A stretch of 43,092 nt of DNA from an uncultured Acidimicrobiales bacterium (lineage in GTDB: Bacteria; Actinomycetota; Acidimicrobiia; Acidimicrobiales; UBA10347). A program made the position numbers and the translations under genes. The notes below the pieces were generated by a model. That model was not told the origin of the DNA, made no database searches, and saw only the letters and a program-made list of their open reading frames with translations. Below, piece after piece: positions 16,578-26,136 of the stretch; the first letter of the stretch is position 1, and every line of letters begins with the position of its first letter. The DNA is taken from contig CALDYC010000007.1 of NCBI GenBank assembly GCA_937941245.1, positions 1 to 43,092 on the forward strand, read 5' to 3'.

Positions 16578-17762
16578 TCAGCTGTTGGCGATGAACGGAA
16601 GCGACTCGTAGCGGCGCACAAACGGACCGGCGGCAAAGGTCCCAGCCGCCGCATCGACCGCAAAGTCCGGGAACCGGTCGAGTAACCGTTCGATGGCGAT
16701 TGCGCCAGCGAGTCGAGCGGCGGCAGCCCCGAGACAATGGTGAGTCCCGTAGCCGAGTGCGAGTGATGTCTCGATGTTTCGGTGCACGTCGAGGTCTGCG
16801 GCATCGTCACCGAAGCGACGAGGGTCTCGATTGGCTGAGCCGTAGACGAGCATGACTTTGTCGCCCTCGGGGATCGTCACCTCGCCAATCTGGACGTCGC
16901 ATGTCGTGGTGCGGCCAAGGTTCTGCACGGGCGACGTCAGCCGTAGCAGCTCATCGATCGACGATCGGATCAGCGTCGGGTCGTCGAGTAGTAACTGCCG
17001 TTGATCTCGTCGGTCCGTCAAGAGCTCGGCGGTACCGCCGAGCAGGCCGGTCATGGTGTCGTTGCCGCCGGTGACCATGGTGAAGATGAATCCAACGATC
17101 CACTGTGGCGACACGGGGTTGTCGGTCATCGAGACCAGGTCCGAGACCAGGTCGTCGCCGGGGTCGATTCGACGGCGCTCGATCAGCTGCTCTGAGTAGC
17201 TGAACAACCCGAGCGCGGCGTCGGTTGCGCTGGCGATATCAGCGTTCGCGTTCGCGGCCACGATGGCGCTGCTCCACCCGTCAAACTGTGAGCGATCGGC
17301 GTCGGGTACGCCAAGAAAGTGCGCAACGACGAAACTCGGCAGCGGCTTGAACAACAGATCGATGATGTCGCATGTGTCGACCATTTGGGCCAGACGTTCG
17401 TCGACGAACTCGACGATCGACGGCTCGATCGGAGCGACTGCACGCGGCGTCATCGGCCGGCTAACGAGTCGTCGCATGAGGGTGTGGTTTGGTGGATCCA
17501 TCATGACGATCGGAGCGGTGCCGTCATCGAACATCATTCCCGAATCTCGATCAGGTGTCAGGCCCTGACCCGAGGCGAACCGTTCATGGTCACGAACCGC
17601 CGCAAAAACGTCATCGAAGCGAGTTAGTGCCCAGAACCGGCCGTACTCGGGGTGATCGATCCGATGCACCGGGTCGTTGTCGCGAAGCCACTGGTAACTC
17701 GACCAGGGGTCCCGCCATGTGTCGGTGCTGCGCAGTTGGTACCCGAGGTCGGTGCGGCTCAT
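16578..17762 (-). CDS. cytochrome P450
   Basis: 394 residues. P450 hallmarks are all present: I-helix TGGNDT (A/G-G-x-D/E-T), K-helix DELLR (ExxR), and heme loop LGYGTHHCLG with Cys343 as the thiolate ligand. It is soluble, with no membrane anchor, and depends on external ferredoxin partners not found in this window. The ATG overlaps the ipdF stop (ATGA), making it the last gene of the SDR-fadE30-ipdF-P450 operon. Mycobacterial steroid P450s CYP125 and CYP142 act on the side chain, but this sequence does not look like CYP125, and I cannot assign a subfamily. Context suggests hydroxylation of a steroid or HIP-type intermediate. Confidence 0.93.
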   Translation of the reverse strand: MSRTDLGYQLRSTDTWRDPWSSYQWLRDNDPVHRIDHPEYGRFWALTRFDDVFAAVRDHERFASGQGLTPDRDSGMMFDDGTAPIVMMDPPNHTLMRRLVSRPMTPRAVAPIEPSIVEFVDERLAQMVDTCDIIDLLFKPLPSFVVAHFLGVPDADRSQFDGWSSAIVAANANADIASATDAALGLFSYSEQLIERRRIDPGDDLVSDLVSMTDNPVSPQWIVGFIFTMVTGGNDTMTGLLGGTAELLTDRRDQRQLLLDDPTLIRSSIDELLRLTSPVQNLGRTTTCDVQIGEVTIPEGDKVMLVYGSANRDPRRFGDDAADLDVHRNIETSLALGYGTHHCLGAAAARLAGAIAIERLLDRFPDFAVDAAAGTFAAGPFVRRYESLPFIANS

Positions 17763-18526
17763 GCTCGTTGGTTCGAGACGCTGACGGTTTCGCCGGCCAT
17801 GTACGAGCTGTAGTCACTCGCGAGGAACACGATCACGTTCGATACTTCCCAGGTTTCGGCCGCTCGACCAAATGCTTCTTTCGAGGTCAGCTCGGCCAGT
17901 AGCTCGTCAGTAGTGACTTTGGCCAGGTTGGCGTGCATGGCAATGCTCGGCGACACGGCATTGATGCGCACGCCTCGTGGTGCTGCTTCGATTGCCGCGC
18001 AACGGGTCAGCGCCATCACGCCTGCCTTGGCCGCGGCGTAGTGAGCCTGGCCTGCCTGAGCTCGCCAACCGAGAACCGACGCGTTGTTGACAATCACGCC
18101 TGAGCCTTGTGCATACATGCCTTCGAGCGCGGCTCGGGTGCAACGGAACGTGCCATTGAGGGTGACGTCGAGCACCCGCGACCACTGATCATCGGTCATC
18201 TCGTGCACCTCCGCGGTGCCGCCAAGCCCAGCATTGTTTACGAGCACATCAACGCCTCCCATTGCGTGGGTAGCGGCAACGAACATCGCTCGAACACTTG
18301 CATCGTCGGTCACGTCACACGGCACCGACGCAACGCCGAGCTCGTTGGCCGTAGCGCTCAGACGGCCCTCGTGACGGTCCGAGATCATGACTTGGGCGCC
18401 CTCTTCGACGCAACGTCGTGCGGTCATCGAACCAATGCCGCTTCCGGCAGCTGCAGTGATCAATATCCGCTTGCCAGCTAGCAGGTTGTGGCCTTCGACG
18501 TAGGTCGGGGGAGTGGGACTGGTCAT
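17759..18526 (-). CDS. ipdF: IpdF, HIP-pathway beta-hydroxyacyl-CoA dehydrogenase (SDR)
   Basis: 255 residues from the ATG at complement 18524-18526, overlapping the fadE30 stop (ATGA). Cofactor motif TAAAGSGIG replaces the standard TGxxxGIG, VNNAG is present, the catalytic Ser lies in NNASVLGWRAQ, and YAAAK follows. The strings GWRAQ..Q.HYAAAKAGVMALTR and VRINAVSPSIA match recalled M. tuberculosis IpdF (Rv3559c), which oxidises the hydroxyacyl-CoA made from the propionyl side chain of HIP. Upstream sequence in the same frame overlaps fadE30 and is not coding-like. Gene order fadE30-ipdF is the same as in mycobacteria. Confidence 0.92.
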   Translation of the reverse strand: MTSPTPPTYVEGHNLLAGKRILITAAAGSGIGSMTARRCVEEGAQVMISDRHEGRLSATANELGVASVPCDVTDDASVRAMFVAATHAMGGVDVLVNNAGLGGTAEVHEMTDDQWSRVLDVTLNGTFRCTRAALEGMYAQGSGVIVNNASVLGWRAQAGQAHYAAAKAGVMALTRCAAIEAAPRGVRINAVSPSIAMHANLAKVTTDELLAELTSKEAFGRAAETWEVSNVIVFLASDYSSYMAGETVSVSNQRA

Positions 18527-19704
18527 CGGGGTTCCCTTGGCAGGCCGAGTACCCGTTCGCCGAGCACGTTGCGTTGGATCTCGTCTGAACCACCGTAGAT
18601 CGTGTCCGAGCGGGTGAAGAGAAACAGCTTCTGTTCGAGGGTAAGCGGGTACGGGTCGTCGGCTTCGATCGTTGGGTCGTCGCCACGGGTCGTTACGCCG
18701 GCGGCTCCATCGAGATCGACCATCAGCTCGCCAAGGTCTCGATGCCACCGCCCCCAGAAGAGCTTCGAAATGCTGGCCTCGGGGCCCGGAACACCCGAAG
18801 CGGACATCGACCGTTGACCGTTGAGCTTCATCAACTGAAGCCCAGTCGCCGCTCCGGCCAGTCTTTGGCGGACGACGGGGTCGTCGAGCTGTCCATTGCG
18901 GCTGGCCTGGTTGATCGCGCTGTCAAGTTCCCGGGTAAAGCCGACCTGTTGGGCCAGCGTCGAGATGCCTCGCTCGAACGCGAGCAGACCCATGGCGACC
19001 TTCCAACCCTCACCAACCTCGCCCACGACCATGCTGTGTTCGGTACGCGCATCAGCGAAGAACGTCTCGTTGAACTCGCCGCCCCCGGTGGGCTGCACGA
19101 TCGGGCGCACTTCGATACCTGGCTGATCCATCGGCACGAGCAGAAACGACAGACCGGCATGGCGTTGCGACCCGGGCTCGGTTCGAGCGATCACGAATGC
19201 CCAATGAGAAACGTGGGCAAGCGATGTCCACACCTTCTGGCCGTTGATAACCCATTCGTTGCCGTCACGTTCAGCGCGGGTCTTCACGTTTGCCAGGTCG
19301 CTGCCAGCATCGGGTTCGCTATAGCCCTGACACCAACGCTCGGTGCCATCAGCGATACCTGGAAGAAAACGTTCGCACTGTTCTGGGGTACCCCACTCGA
19401 TCAAGGTGGGGGCTAACAGGTTTTCGCCCATGTGGTTGACCCGAGCGGGAGCGTCGGCGCGTGCGTACTCCTCTGCCCAGATGATCTGCTCGTCGACCGA
19501 TGCACCTCGGCCGCCATGCTCAGTGGGCCAGCCAAGACCGATCCAGCCGGCTTGGCCAAGTTCGCGCTCCCAAGCAACCCGAATGTCGAAGCCGACTTCT
19601 TCGTCGCCTGGACCACCGCGGCCTCGCAGCGACGCGTAGTCGCCAATGACATGCGCGTCGAGCCACGCACGCACCTCGGATCGAAAAGCGGCGAGGTCGC
19701 TCAC
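18523..19704 (-). CDS. fadE30: FadE30, acyl-CoA dehydrogenase of HIP side-chain beta-oxidation
   Basis: 393 residues from the GTG at complement 19702-19704. It has the acyl-CoA dehydrogenase fold: WCQGYSEPDAGSDLANVKT (flavin/substrate motif), INGQKVWTSLAHVSHW, FERGIS carrying a Glu in the position used as base by isovaleryl/long-chain type enzymes, and the C-terminal DTIYGGSDEIQRN. The sequence closely matches recalled Rv3560c (FadE30), which desaturates 5-hydroxy-HIP-CoA. It begins 49 bases after the preceding SDR gene and overlaps ipdF, the next enzyme but one in the pathway. Confidence 0.92.
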   Translation of the reverse strand: MSDLAAFRSEVRAWLDAHVIGDYASLRGRGGPGDEEVGFDIRVAWERELGQAGWIGLGWPTEHGGRGASVDEQIIWAEEYARADAPARVNHMGENLLAPTLIEWGTPEQCERFLPGIADGTERWCQGYSEPDAGSDLANVKTRAERDGNEWVINGQKVWTSLAHVSHWAFVIARTEPGSQRHAGLSFLLVPMDQPGIEVRPIVQPTGGGEFNETFFADARTEHSMVVGEVGEGWKVAMGLLAFERGISTLAQQVGFTRELDSAINQASRNGQLDDPVVRQRLAGAATGLQLMKLNGQRSMSASGVPGPEASISKLFWGRWHRDLGELMVDLDGAAGVTTRGDDPTIEADDPYPLTLEQKLFLFTRSDTIYGGSDEIQRNVLGERVLGLPREPR

Positions 19705-19753
19705 AGCAGGGGTTGGGCGGTCACGGTTTTGCTCATGCAGAACGATGCGGATA

Positions 19754-20677
19754 TCAGACGGTGCCGGCAGATTCTTCGGCGGCCTTGACGGCCGCGGCTC
19801 GAGCTGCCATCTCTTTCATGATGGTGAACATGTCCAGCTCTTCATGCTTGATCGTGGTGCCGATGCGTTCGTGAATCGATGCAGGAGTCCACCGCTCATC
19901 GGTGAACATCGACCGAACTTCTTTCGGTTGGCTCCAGACGGAGATGCGCTTGCCGACGACGGTGTAGACCTGACCGGTGATCTCTTTTGACTGGTCTGAC
20001 AAGAGGTAGACAGCCATTGGCGAAATGTCCTCAGGCTCTCCGGTCTCGGCAAGACCGCCGGGCACATTTGCGCTCATGCGAGTGTTGGCAACCGGGGCAA
20101 TCACGTTTGATCGCACGCCGTATCGCTGCATCGCTACTGCCGTCGAGTAGTTCAGGCTGACAATGCCGCCCTTGGCTGACGCGTAGTTCGGTTGGGCGAT
20201 CGAACCAAGAGCCCACACGCCGCTCGTGAAGGCGATCAGCGAGCCCCCACCGTCCTGCTTGCGCATGATGGCAGCCGCATTGCGGTACACGCTGAAGGTG
20301 CCCTTCAGGTGCACGCGGATGACCTCGTCCCACTCTTCCTCAGACATGTTGAAAAGCATGCGTTCGCGCAAATTGCCGGCCACACAAACTGCACCATCGA
20401 TACGGCCGTAGGTGTCCATGGCCGCTTCGATGATGGCGTTGCCCCCAGCCATGCTTCCGACGTCGTTCGCGATGGCGATGGCCTCGCCGCCAGCGGCTTT
20501 GATTTCGGCGACGACGTCATCTGCAACATCTGAAGATGGTTCGCTGCCATCCATCTCGACGCCGTAGTCCGCAACGACGACTTTGGCACCGGCCTTGGCG
20601 GCGTCGATTGCGGTGGCGCGACCGATACCGCGACCGCCTCCGGTGACGGCGATCACTTTGTCTTCAAGAAATTGCAC
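19754..20677 (-). CDS. SDR of the multifunctional-enzyme/HSD17B4 type
   Basis: 307 residues from the GTG at complement 20675-20677, with AAGGGA placed about four bases upstream. SDR features are TGGGRGIG, an Asp after the second beta strand, YASAK (catalytic YxxxK) and a long C-terminal extension with EITGQVYTVVGKRISVWSQP. The usual NNAG motif reads CVAG. Length and layout resemble mycobacterial Rv3548c and peroxisomal D-3-hydroxyacyl-CoA dehydrogenases, so oxidation of a (3R)-hydroxyacyl-CoA steroid intermediate is likely. It heads the fadE30-ipdF-P450 operon and shares a 51-base divergent promoter region, containing an operator, with the FadE29-like gene. Confidence 0.85.
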   Translation of the reverse strand: MQFLEDKVIAVTGGGRGIGRATAIDAAKAGAKVVVADYGVEMDGSEPSSDVADDVVAEIKAAGGEAIAIANDVGSMAGGNAIIEAAMDTYGRIDGAVCVAGNLRERMLFNMSEEEWDEVIRVHLKGTFSVYRNAAAIMRKQDGGGSLIAFTSGVWALGSIAQPNYASAKGGIVSLNYSTAVAMQRYGVRSNVIAPVANTRMSANVPGGLAETGEPEDISPMAVYLLSDQSKEITGQVYTVVGKRISVWSQPKEVRSMFTDERWTPASIHERIGTTIKHEELDMFTIMKEMAARAAAVKAAEESAGTV

Positions 20678-20692
20678 GGGGTCCCTTATGAC

Positions 20693-20713
20693 TTTCTGAC
20701 GATGCTTCAGAAA
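20693..20713. promoter_or_regulatory. palindromic operator in a divergent promoter region (site D)
   Basis: Arms TTTCTGA and TCAGAAA with a 7-base centre CGATGCT. Within it, 20694-20712 aligns to the 19-bp consensus with one change in the second core half-site (TTCAG instead of GTCAG) and A/T swaps at the ends. It lies between the SDR GTG (20677) and the FadE29-like ATG (20729), so one bound dimer could control both the minus operon (SDR-fadE30-ipdF-P450) and the plus gene. It shares CTGACGATG with site A. Confidence 0.7.
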
Positions 20714-20728
20714 CTGTACTGTTTCGTC

Positions 20729-21907
20729 ATGCATCTGGCCGAAACCGCCGAACAGCAGGCTCTACGGGCCGAGCTTCGTACCTACTTTGAATGGCTACTC
20801 ACGCCCGAACTCCGCGAGTCACTCGGCAATCCAGGAGAAAATGCCGAGGCGTTCCGCAAGGCCATCGCGCAGATCGGCTCCGACGGCTGGCTGGGCTTGG
20901 CCTGGCCTGAGGAATACGGCGGGCACGGACGACCAGCGACCGACCAATTCATTATGTTCGACGAGATCCAACGGGCCCATGCTCCGTTCCCGTTCGTCAC
21001 CATCAACACTGTCGGTCCAGCACTTATGGCGTTGGGAACCGAAGATCAAAAACAGCGGTACCTCCCAGGCATGGTCGCCGGTCAGCTGAATTTCGCGATT
21101 GGCTACACCGAACCCGAAGCCGGAACTGACCTCGCCAGCCTGAGCACGAGCGCAGTCCGCGACGGCGACGAGTTCGTGATCAACGGATCCAAGGTCTACA
21201 CCTCAGGCGCCAATCAGGCCGACTACGTGTGGCTCGCCTGCCGCACCGATCCCGACGCGGCCAAACACAAGGGCATCAGCATCGTCATCGTCCCGACCGA
21301 TGCGCCCGGCTTTTCGTGGACGCCGATCGTCACGGTTGGTGACCACCAGACGACGAGCACCTACTACGCCGATGTGCGGGTGCCGGTCGACAATCTGGTC
21401 GGAGAGTTGCACGAGGGCTGGGGGCTAATCACCATGCAGCTGAACCACGAGCGTGTTGGTCTCGCGGCGCTGTCCGGACTGACCGAGCGCTTGTTCGACG
21501 ATGTCGTGACATGGTGCCGAGACACGCCAGCTGGTGACGGCGAGAACACGATGATCGACTTGCCCTGGGTGCAGGCGGATATCGGACGATGCAAAGCCAC
21601 ACTCACCGCCATTCGTCTGATGACGTGGCAGCTGGTCAACGCCGTTGCTGACAACACACTCGGACCTGCCGAAGCGTCGAGCGTCAAGGTCTTTGGAACC
21701 GAGGGCGTCGTCGACGTGTATCGCACGCTGCAGGGCATTCTGGGGCCGGTCTCACATCTACGAGCGGGATCGCCGGGCGCATTTCTGCATGGTGAACTCG
21801 AACGCGCCAACCGGGCGGCACAGATCAATACTTTTGGCGGTGGTGTCAACGAGATCCAGCGCCAGCTTGTGGCCACTGCCGGTCTCGGACTTGCACGCAG
21901 TCGCTGA
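20729..21907 (+). CDS. FadE29/ChsE2-like steroid side-chain acyl-CoA dehydrogenase
   Basis: 392 residues from the ATG at 20729, chosen because AETAEQQALRAELRTYF is the normal family start and because it leaves the operator outside the gene. Strings such as FAIGYTEPEAGTDLASL, DYVWLACRTDPDAAKHKGIS, GFSWTPIVTV and TFGGGVNE match recalled M. tuberculosis FadE29 (ChsE2). ChsE2 pairs with FadE28 (ChsE1) in a heterotetramer that desaturates the 3-carbon side chain of 3-OPC-CoA. A Glu in NHERVGL could serve as base, while the alternative Glu loop reads FGGG. No FadE28-like partner is encoded in this window, which is unusual. It is convergent with fadA5. Confidence 0.85.
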   Translation: MHLAETAEQQALRAELRTYFEWLLTPELRESLGNPGENAEAFRKAIAQIGSDGWLGLAWPEEYGGHGRPATDQFIMFDEIQRAHAPFPFVTINTVGPALMALGTEDQKQRYLPGMVAGQLNFAIGYTEPEAGTDLASLSTSAVRDGDEFVINGSKVYTSGANQADYVWLACRTDPDAAKHKGISIVIVPTDAPGFSWTPIVTVGDHQTTSTYYADVRVPVDNLVGELHEGWGLITMQLNHERVGLAALSGLTERLFDDVVTWCRDTPAGDGENTMIDLPWVQADIGRCKATLTAIRLMTWQLVNAVADNTLGPAEASSVKVFGTEGVVDVYRTLQGILGPVSHLRAGSPGAFLHGELERANRAAQINTFGGGVNEIQRQLVATAGLGLARSR

Positions 21908-21949
21908 CGTTCAGACCCGAACTCGCGCGCAGTATTGCGATGACGTGAT

Positions 21950-23179
<1,230 letters not shown>

Positions 23180-23299
23180 CTAGGGCGCTGGCGTCAGTGG
23201 AGAGGTAGCCCGGGAGCTCAGCGCGCCGAATTGACAAACGGCCCGTTCGCTGCGATGTGTAGACAATGCGAAGCAAACGAGGCTACGGTTGTGTCGCAA

Positions 23300-23318
23300 A
23301 CCTGACGCGTTGTCAGAT
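23300..23318. promoter_or_regulatory. palindromic operator upstream of the LAxTG protein (site C)
   Basis: The site reads ACCTGACG at its left half and TGTCAGAT at its right; the core CTGAC-GCGTT-GTCAG is perfect and has the same 5-base spacing as sites A and B. It lies 21 bases before the ATG of the small secreted protein and about 175 bases upstream of the divergent fadA5 start, so it may act on either gene. Confidence 0.65.
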
Positions 23319-23338
23319 CTACACCCTTGGGGGGACAC

Positions 23339-23842
23339 ATGAAGAAACTCATCACCATGCTCGCTGTCATGATGGCAGTCACGGTCGGCTTCGCTGGCGT
23401 AGCTTCAGCGCAGGCACCGACCGGCGAGATGGCGGTTTCAGGCGTTACCGAAGCAGGCTCACAGGACCTCGAAGTCACCGTTAGTGGCTTTACTCCTGGT
23501 CTTGCATTGTTCGTGCTTCCTTGCCCAATCGTCGCAGATCTCGCCAGCTTCGATGCAGGCACCTGTGACACTGGCAACCTGACACCTGTTGTCGCGGGCG
23601 ACGATGGCAGTGCCACCGTGACCACCACGCAAGATGTTCCAGCCGAGGGCATGCTCCTCGTAGCGGGCGACGCTGCTCGAACTGAGTTCGCAATCGCAGT
23701 TGTGACTGTCGGCGGCGCTGCTGGTGGCAGCCACGCAGCGCTCGCAGACACTGGTGTTGACACCGGCGTTCTCGCTGTGATTGCAGGCACGATGATTGCT
23801 GGTGGCGCACTTGTCGTCGGCACCACCCGCCGCTACAGCTGA
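23339..23842 (+). CDS. small secreted protein with LAxTG sortase signal
   Basis: 167 residues from the ATG at 23339, which follows a strong GGGGGGA ribosome-binding site. It has a signal peptide (Lys2-Lys3, hydrophobic core, cleavage probably after VASA at residue 24), a short beta-rich domain with SGFTPG-type motifs and two Cys (62 and 76), then LADTG at 135-139, a hydrophobic segment and a basic RRYS tail. That arrangement is a cell-wall sorting signal; LAxTG is the motif used by class E sortases of high-GC Gram-positives. The domain recalls neocarzinostatin-like or Ig-like folds, and the function is unknown. Its start lies close behind operator site C. Confidence 0.85.
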   Translation: MKKLITMLAVMMAVTVGFAGVASAQAPTGEMAVSGVTEAGSQDLEVTVSGFTPGLALFVLPCPIVADLASFDAGTCDTGNLTPVVAGDDGSATVTTTQDVPAEGMLLVAGDAARTEFAIAVVTVGGAAGGSHAALADTGVDTGVLAVIAGTMIAGGALVVGTTRRYS

Positions 23843-23885
23843 TTCAGTCTGATTGCCGCTTGGCGGCGATCACTTCACTTTGTGA

Positions 23886-23927
23886 ACCGGACCCGGGCGC
23901 CTATGCGTCCGGGTCCGGTCCCGTTTT
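23886..23927 (+). terminator. intrinsic terminator after the LAxTG gene
   Basis: A 14-bp GC-rich stem (23886-23899 with 23906-23919, one G-U pair) closes a CCTATG loop and is followed by CCCG and TTTT. It lies 43 bases after the LAxTG stop, oriented for the plus strand, and separates that gene from the convergent dioxygenase gene. Confidence 0.85.
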
Positions 23928-23980
23928 CTGACACGGTTGAGCACGAGACACCTGTGGGAAGTGCAGACCAGTGATGGTGC

Positions 23981-24847
23981 TCAGAAGGGTCTGGTGCCAG
24001 CGATCTGCACCCGATGAACCTCGCGGAGAAACGCCTGATCGAACTCGGCTCGCTTGTGGTTCGTGCAGCGGTTGTCCCAGATGATTGTGTCGCCCTGAGT
24101 CCACTCGTGGTGGTAGTAGAGATGATCTTGGTCGGCGTGTTCGCGCAACTGCCCAATGATGTCGGCTTCTTCCTCGGGGCGATCCTCAAATCCTTCGAGC
24201 TTGTGCACGAACAGTGAGAAGTAGAGCGACTCGCGGCCGGTGTCGGGATGGCGTCGGATCAGTGGGTGGGGAAAGTCGGGAACGGTCTCCGCGGTGTACT
24301 TCTGGTTGTCCCCGGTAAAGCCGTGGCCCTTGCCGTCGCCCGCATAGGGGTTGATGCCGATGCCACGCACACCCTCGATGCGAGCCCGCAGCGCGGGATC
24401 GAGTTCTTCGAGAGCCAGATGCATGTTGGACCATGATGTGTTTCCACCAGCCGACACGGGTGGGACTTCGACGGCGTGGAGCAACGCACCTTTGAGCGGC
24501 ACCGGCATGAACTGGAAGTCGGTGTGGAACGGCAGCGCCACTCGACTGCCCACACCGATGTCGTCACGGTTCGAAAGAACGGTAACGGCACCCTGATCGT
24601 CAGTGCCGAGGACTGGGATGTTGTCGGGAGCGACGTATTGGGGCCCAAACCAGGCCGCGATCTCAAGCAGCCGGGGATCGGGCATTGGCTGTTCCTTAAC
24701 GACAAGCACGTGGTACCTGGTGAACGCGTCGACCAGGTTCCAGATGTCCTCACCGCTTGGGTCGCTCGTGAGATCACCACGGACGACGGCACCCAATGGA
24801 CCGTCGAGTGGTTCGATGCTGATCCGGTTGGTGACGACAGCAGTCAT
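23981..24847 (-). CDS. TauD/TfdA family Fe(II)/2-oxoglutarate dioxygenase
   Basis: 288 residues from the ATG at complement 24845-24847. The iron-binding facial triad is visible as His108 and Asp110 in FHTDFQ plus distal His264 in CTNHKRAEF; Arg279, 15 residues later, is positioned to bind 2-oxoglutarate, matching the spacing in TauD. WSNMHLALEEL and DNRCTNHKR are typical of the family. Members hydroxylate sulfonates, sulfate esters, phenoxyacids and other carboxylates, so the substrate is open; a sulfatase gene nearby makes an organosulfur compound possible. A TTG 42 bases upstream would add 14 residues. It lies 81 bases downstream of the M28-like gene on the same strand. Confidence 0.88.
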   Translation of the reverse strand: MTAVVTNRISIEPLDGPLGAVVRGDLTSDPSGEDIWNLVDAFTRYHVLVVKEQPMPDPRLLEIAAWFGPQYVAPDNIPVLGTDDQGAVTVLSNRDDIGVGSRVALPFHTDFQFMPVPLKGALLHAVEVPPVSAGGNTSWSNMHLALEELDPALRARIEGVRGIGINPYAGDGKGHGFTGDNQKYTAETVPDFPHPLIRRHPDTGRESLYFSLFVHKLEGFEDRPEEEADIIGQLREHADQDHLYYHHEWTQGDTIIWDNRCTNHKRAEFDQAFLREVHRVQIAGTRPF

Positions 24848-24928
24848 GGTGATTGGGTCCTGTTGGTCGGGAACAGAGGGCAATGACAAGAGTGCATGAC
24901 AAGAGAGTGCAATGAGATAGGTGCGAAC

Positions 24929-26023
24929 TCAGTCGATGGCTTCGACGAAGCATCTCACAGTGCTGACAACGGCGTCGGCGACGATGCCAAGCGACTGCGG
25001 TGACGTCGCGCGTTCGGGCGTGTCCTGCGGCGTGTGGAAGTCAGCAGCGGCACCGCTAAAGGACAGCAACGGACTACCGAGCCGGTCGAGCGAGGTGGCT
25101 TCTCCCAACCAGTTCAGTGCCTCGAACTCGAGGCCTTGATAGGCGGGAAACAATGCCTGGGCCATGGGCGTGCCGGCATCTGGTCCCACGCTTGTTCGCG
25201 CCGAGCGGGTCCGCGCAAGCCACCTGGTGCCGTCTGGGAGTACGTCGAGAGCGGCAACTGAGGCACCGATATGAATTGTTCCGCGCGGCTTCCAGGTGGC
25301 ATTTCGGACCCACTCGTCGATACCGAAGTGTCCGAGTTCGTGACCGGTCGATGCAACGACGACGAGCGGAATGTCGGCGAGCCGGTCTACGAGGTCGACC
25401 AGCACCGCGATTCCGGTGCCGCGTTCGCCAGCACATCCGAACCACCCGTTGAGTGGAGTGGTGATCAATACTGGCTGTCCGTCGACGTCGTTTCGGGCAA
25501 CGACGTTCGTGGCGACCGCAGCAGCACGTTCGGCACGAAGCTGGGCCCGGATCTCGCCATTGCGCAAGCGATCGAGGTCCGCGGTGCCGACAAGAAACGT
25601 CGGTGTCTGTGACCCCGGTCCAATCAGGCGATTCACTGCAACGAGAGCGCCGTAGCGGTGCGTCGTTGCAAGAACGGCAGGTTTGCCCGGATGGTCGCGC
25701 GATGCTGCGGCGATCGCATCGTCGAGCAGAGTGGGAAAGCCGCCATAGACCGGATCGAACTCCACTACTGGGGCGGTGTCCGAGTTGATAGACCCATCAA
25801 ATTCGTAGGGGACGGCAAGGTGGTCCACAGGCGAACCGTCAACCGTCAACGTCGACATGCCAAGCCATGCCTGATACGGCACCGGTTCGTGGCGGACCGA
25901 AAGCCCCTTTGCTGCGAGCAGATCTGATATCCATGAAATGGTTGCCGCGTCGGCTTCGCCCCCAGTGCGGTGGTTACCAAGCGCGAAGTACTGCTCGACG
26001 AGCGAGTACAGGTCGGGGCGCAT
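24929..26023 (-). CDS. M28-peptidase-like protein with a degenerate zinc site
   Basis: 364 residues with an overall M28 (Zn aminopeptidase) layout: an N-terminal helical domain, then the metal-binding region and a C-terminal SGAAADFHTPQDTPE segment holding the last conserved His. The first zinc-ligand motif (normally HxD) reads TTPLNGW at about 188-194, the bridging Asp region reads CAGERGTG, and the catalytic Glu-Glu pair reads HE in GHELGHFG. At least the first His ligand is therefore missing. It could be a non-peptidase member or use altered metal chemistry. The start is ATG at complement 26021-26023. There is no signal peptide, so it is probably cytoplasmic. Confidence 0.7.
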   Translation of the reverse strand: MRPDLYSLVEQYFALGNHRTGGEADAATISWISDLLAAKGLSVRHEPVPYQAWLGMSTLTVDGSPVDHLAVPYEFDGSINSDTAPVVEFDPVYGGFPTLLDDAIAAASRDHPGKPAVLATTHRYGALVAVNRLIGPGSQTPTFLVGTADLDRLRNGEIRAQLRAERAAAVATNVVARNDVDGQPVLITTPLNGWFGCAGERGTGIAVLVDLVDRLADIPLVVVASTGHELGHFGIDEWVRNATWKPRGTIHIGASVAALDVLPDGTRWLARTRSARTSVGPDAGTPMAQALFPAYQGLEFEALNWLGEATSLDRLGSPLLSFSGAAADFHTPQDTPERATSPQSLGIVADAVVSTVRCFVEAID

Positions 26024-26136
26024 CGTTTCGAAATGTAAAGTCCTGGCCGTCGTACTGTCAATCAGCTTGAGGTATGGACCAGCCGAGGTATCACCAGTCG
26101 TCGGGGTCGGGCGGCGAAAACCGACCGCTGGATGCC

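Noticed and set aside
23981-24847. Taurine dioxygenase (tauD) as a named gene
   Set aside because: The iron and cofactor residues are shared by the whole family and no taurine transporter genes are nearby, so no symbol is given.
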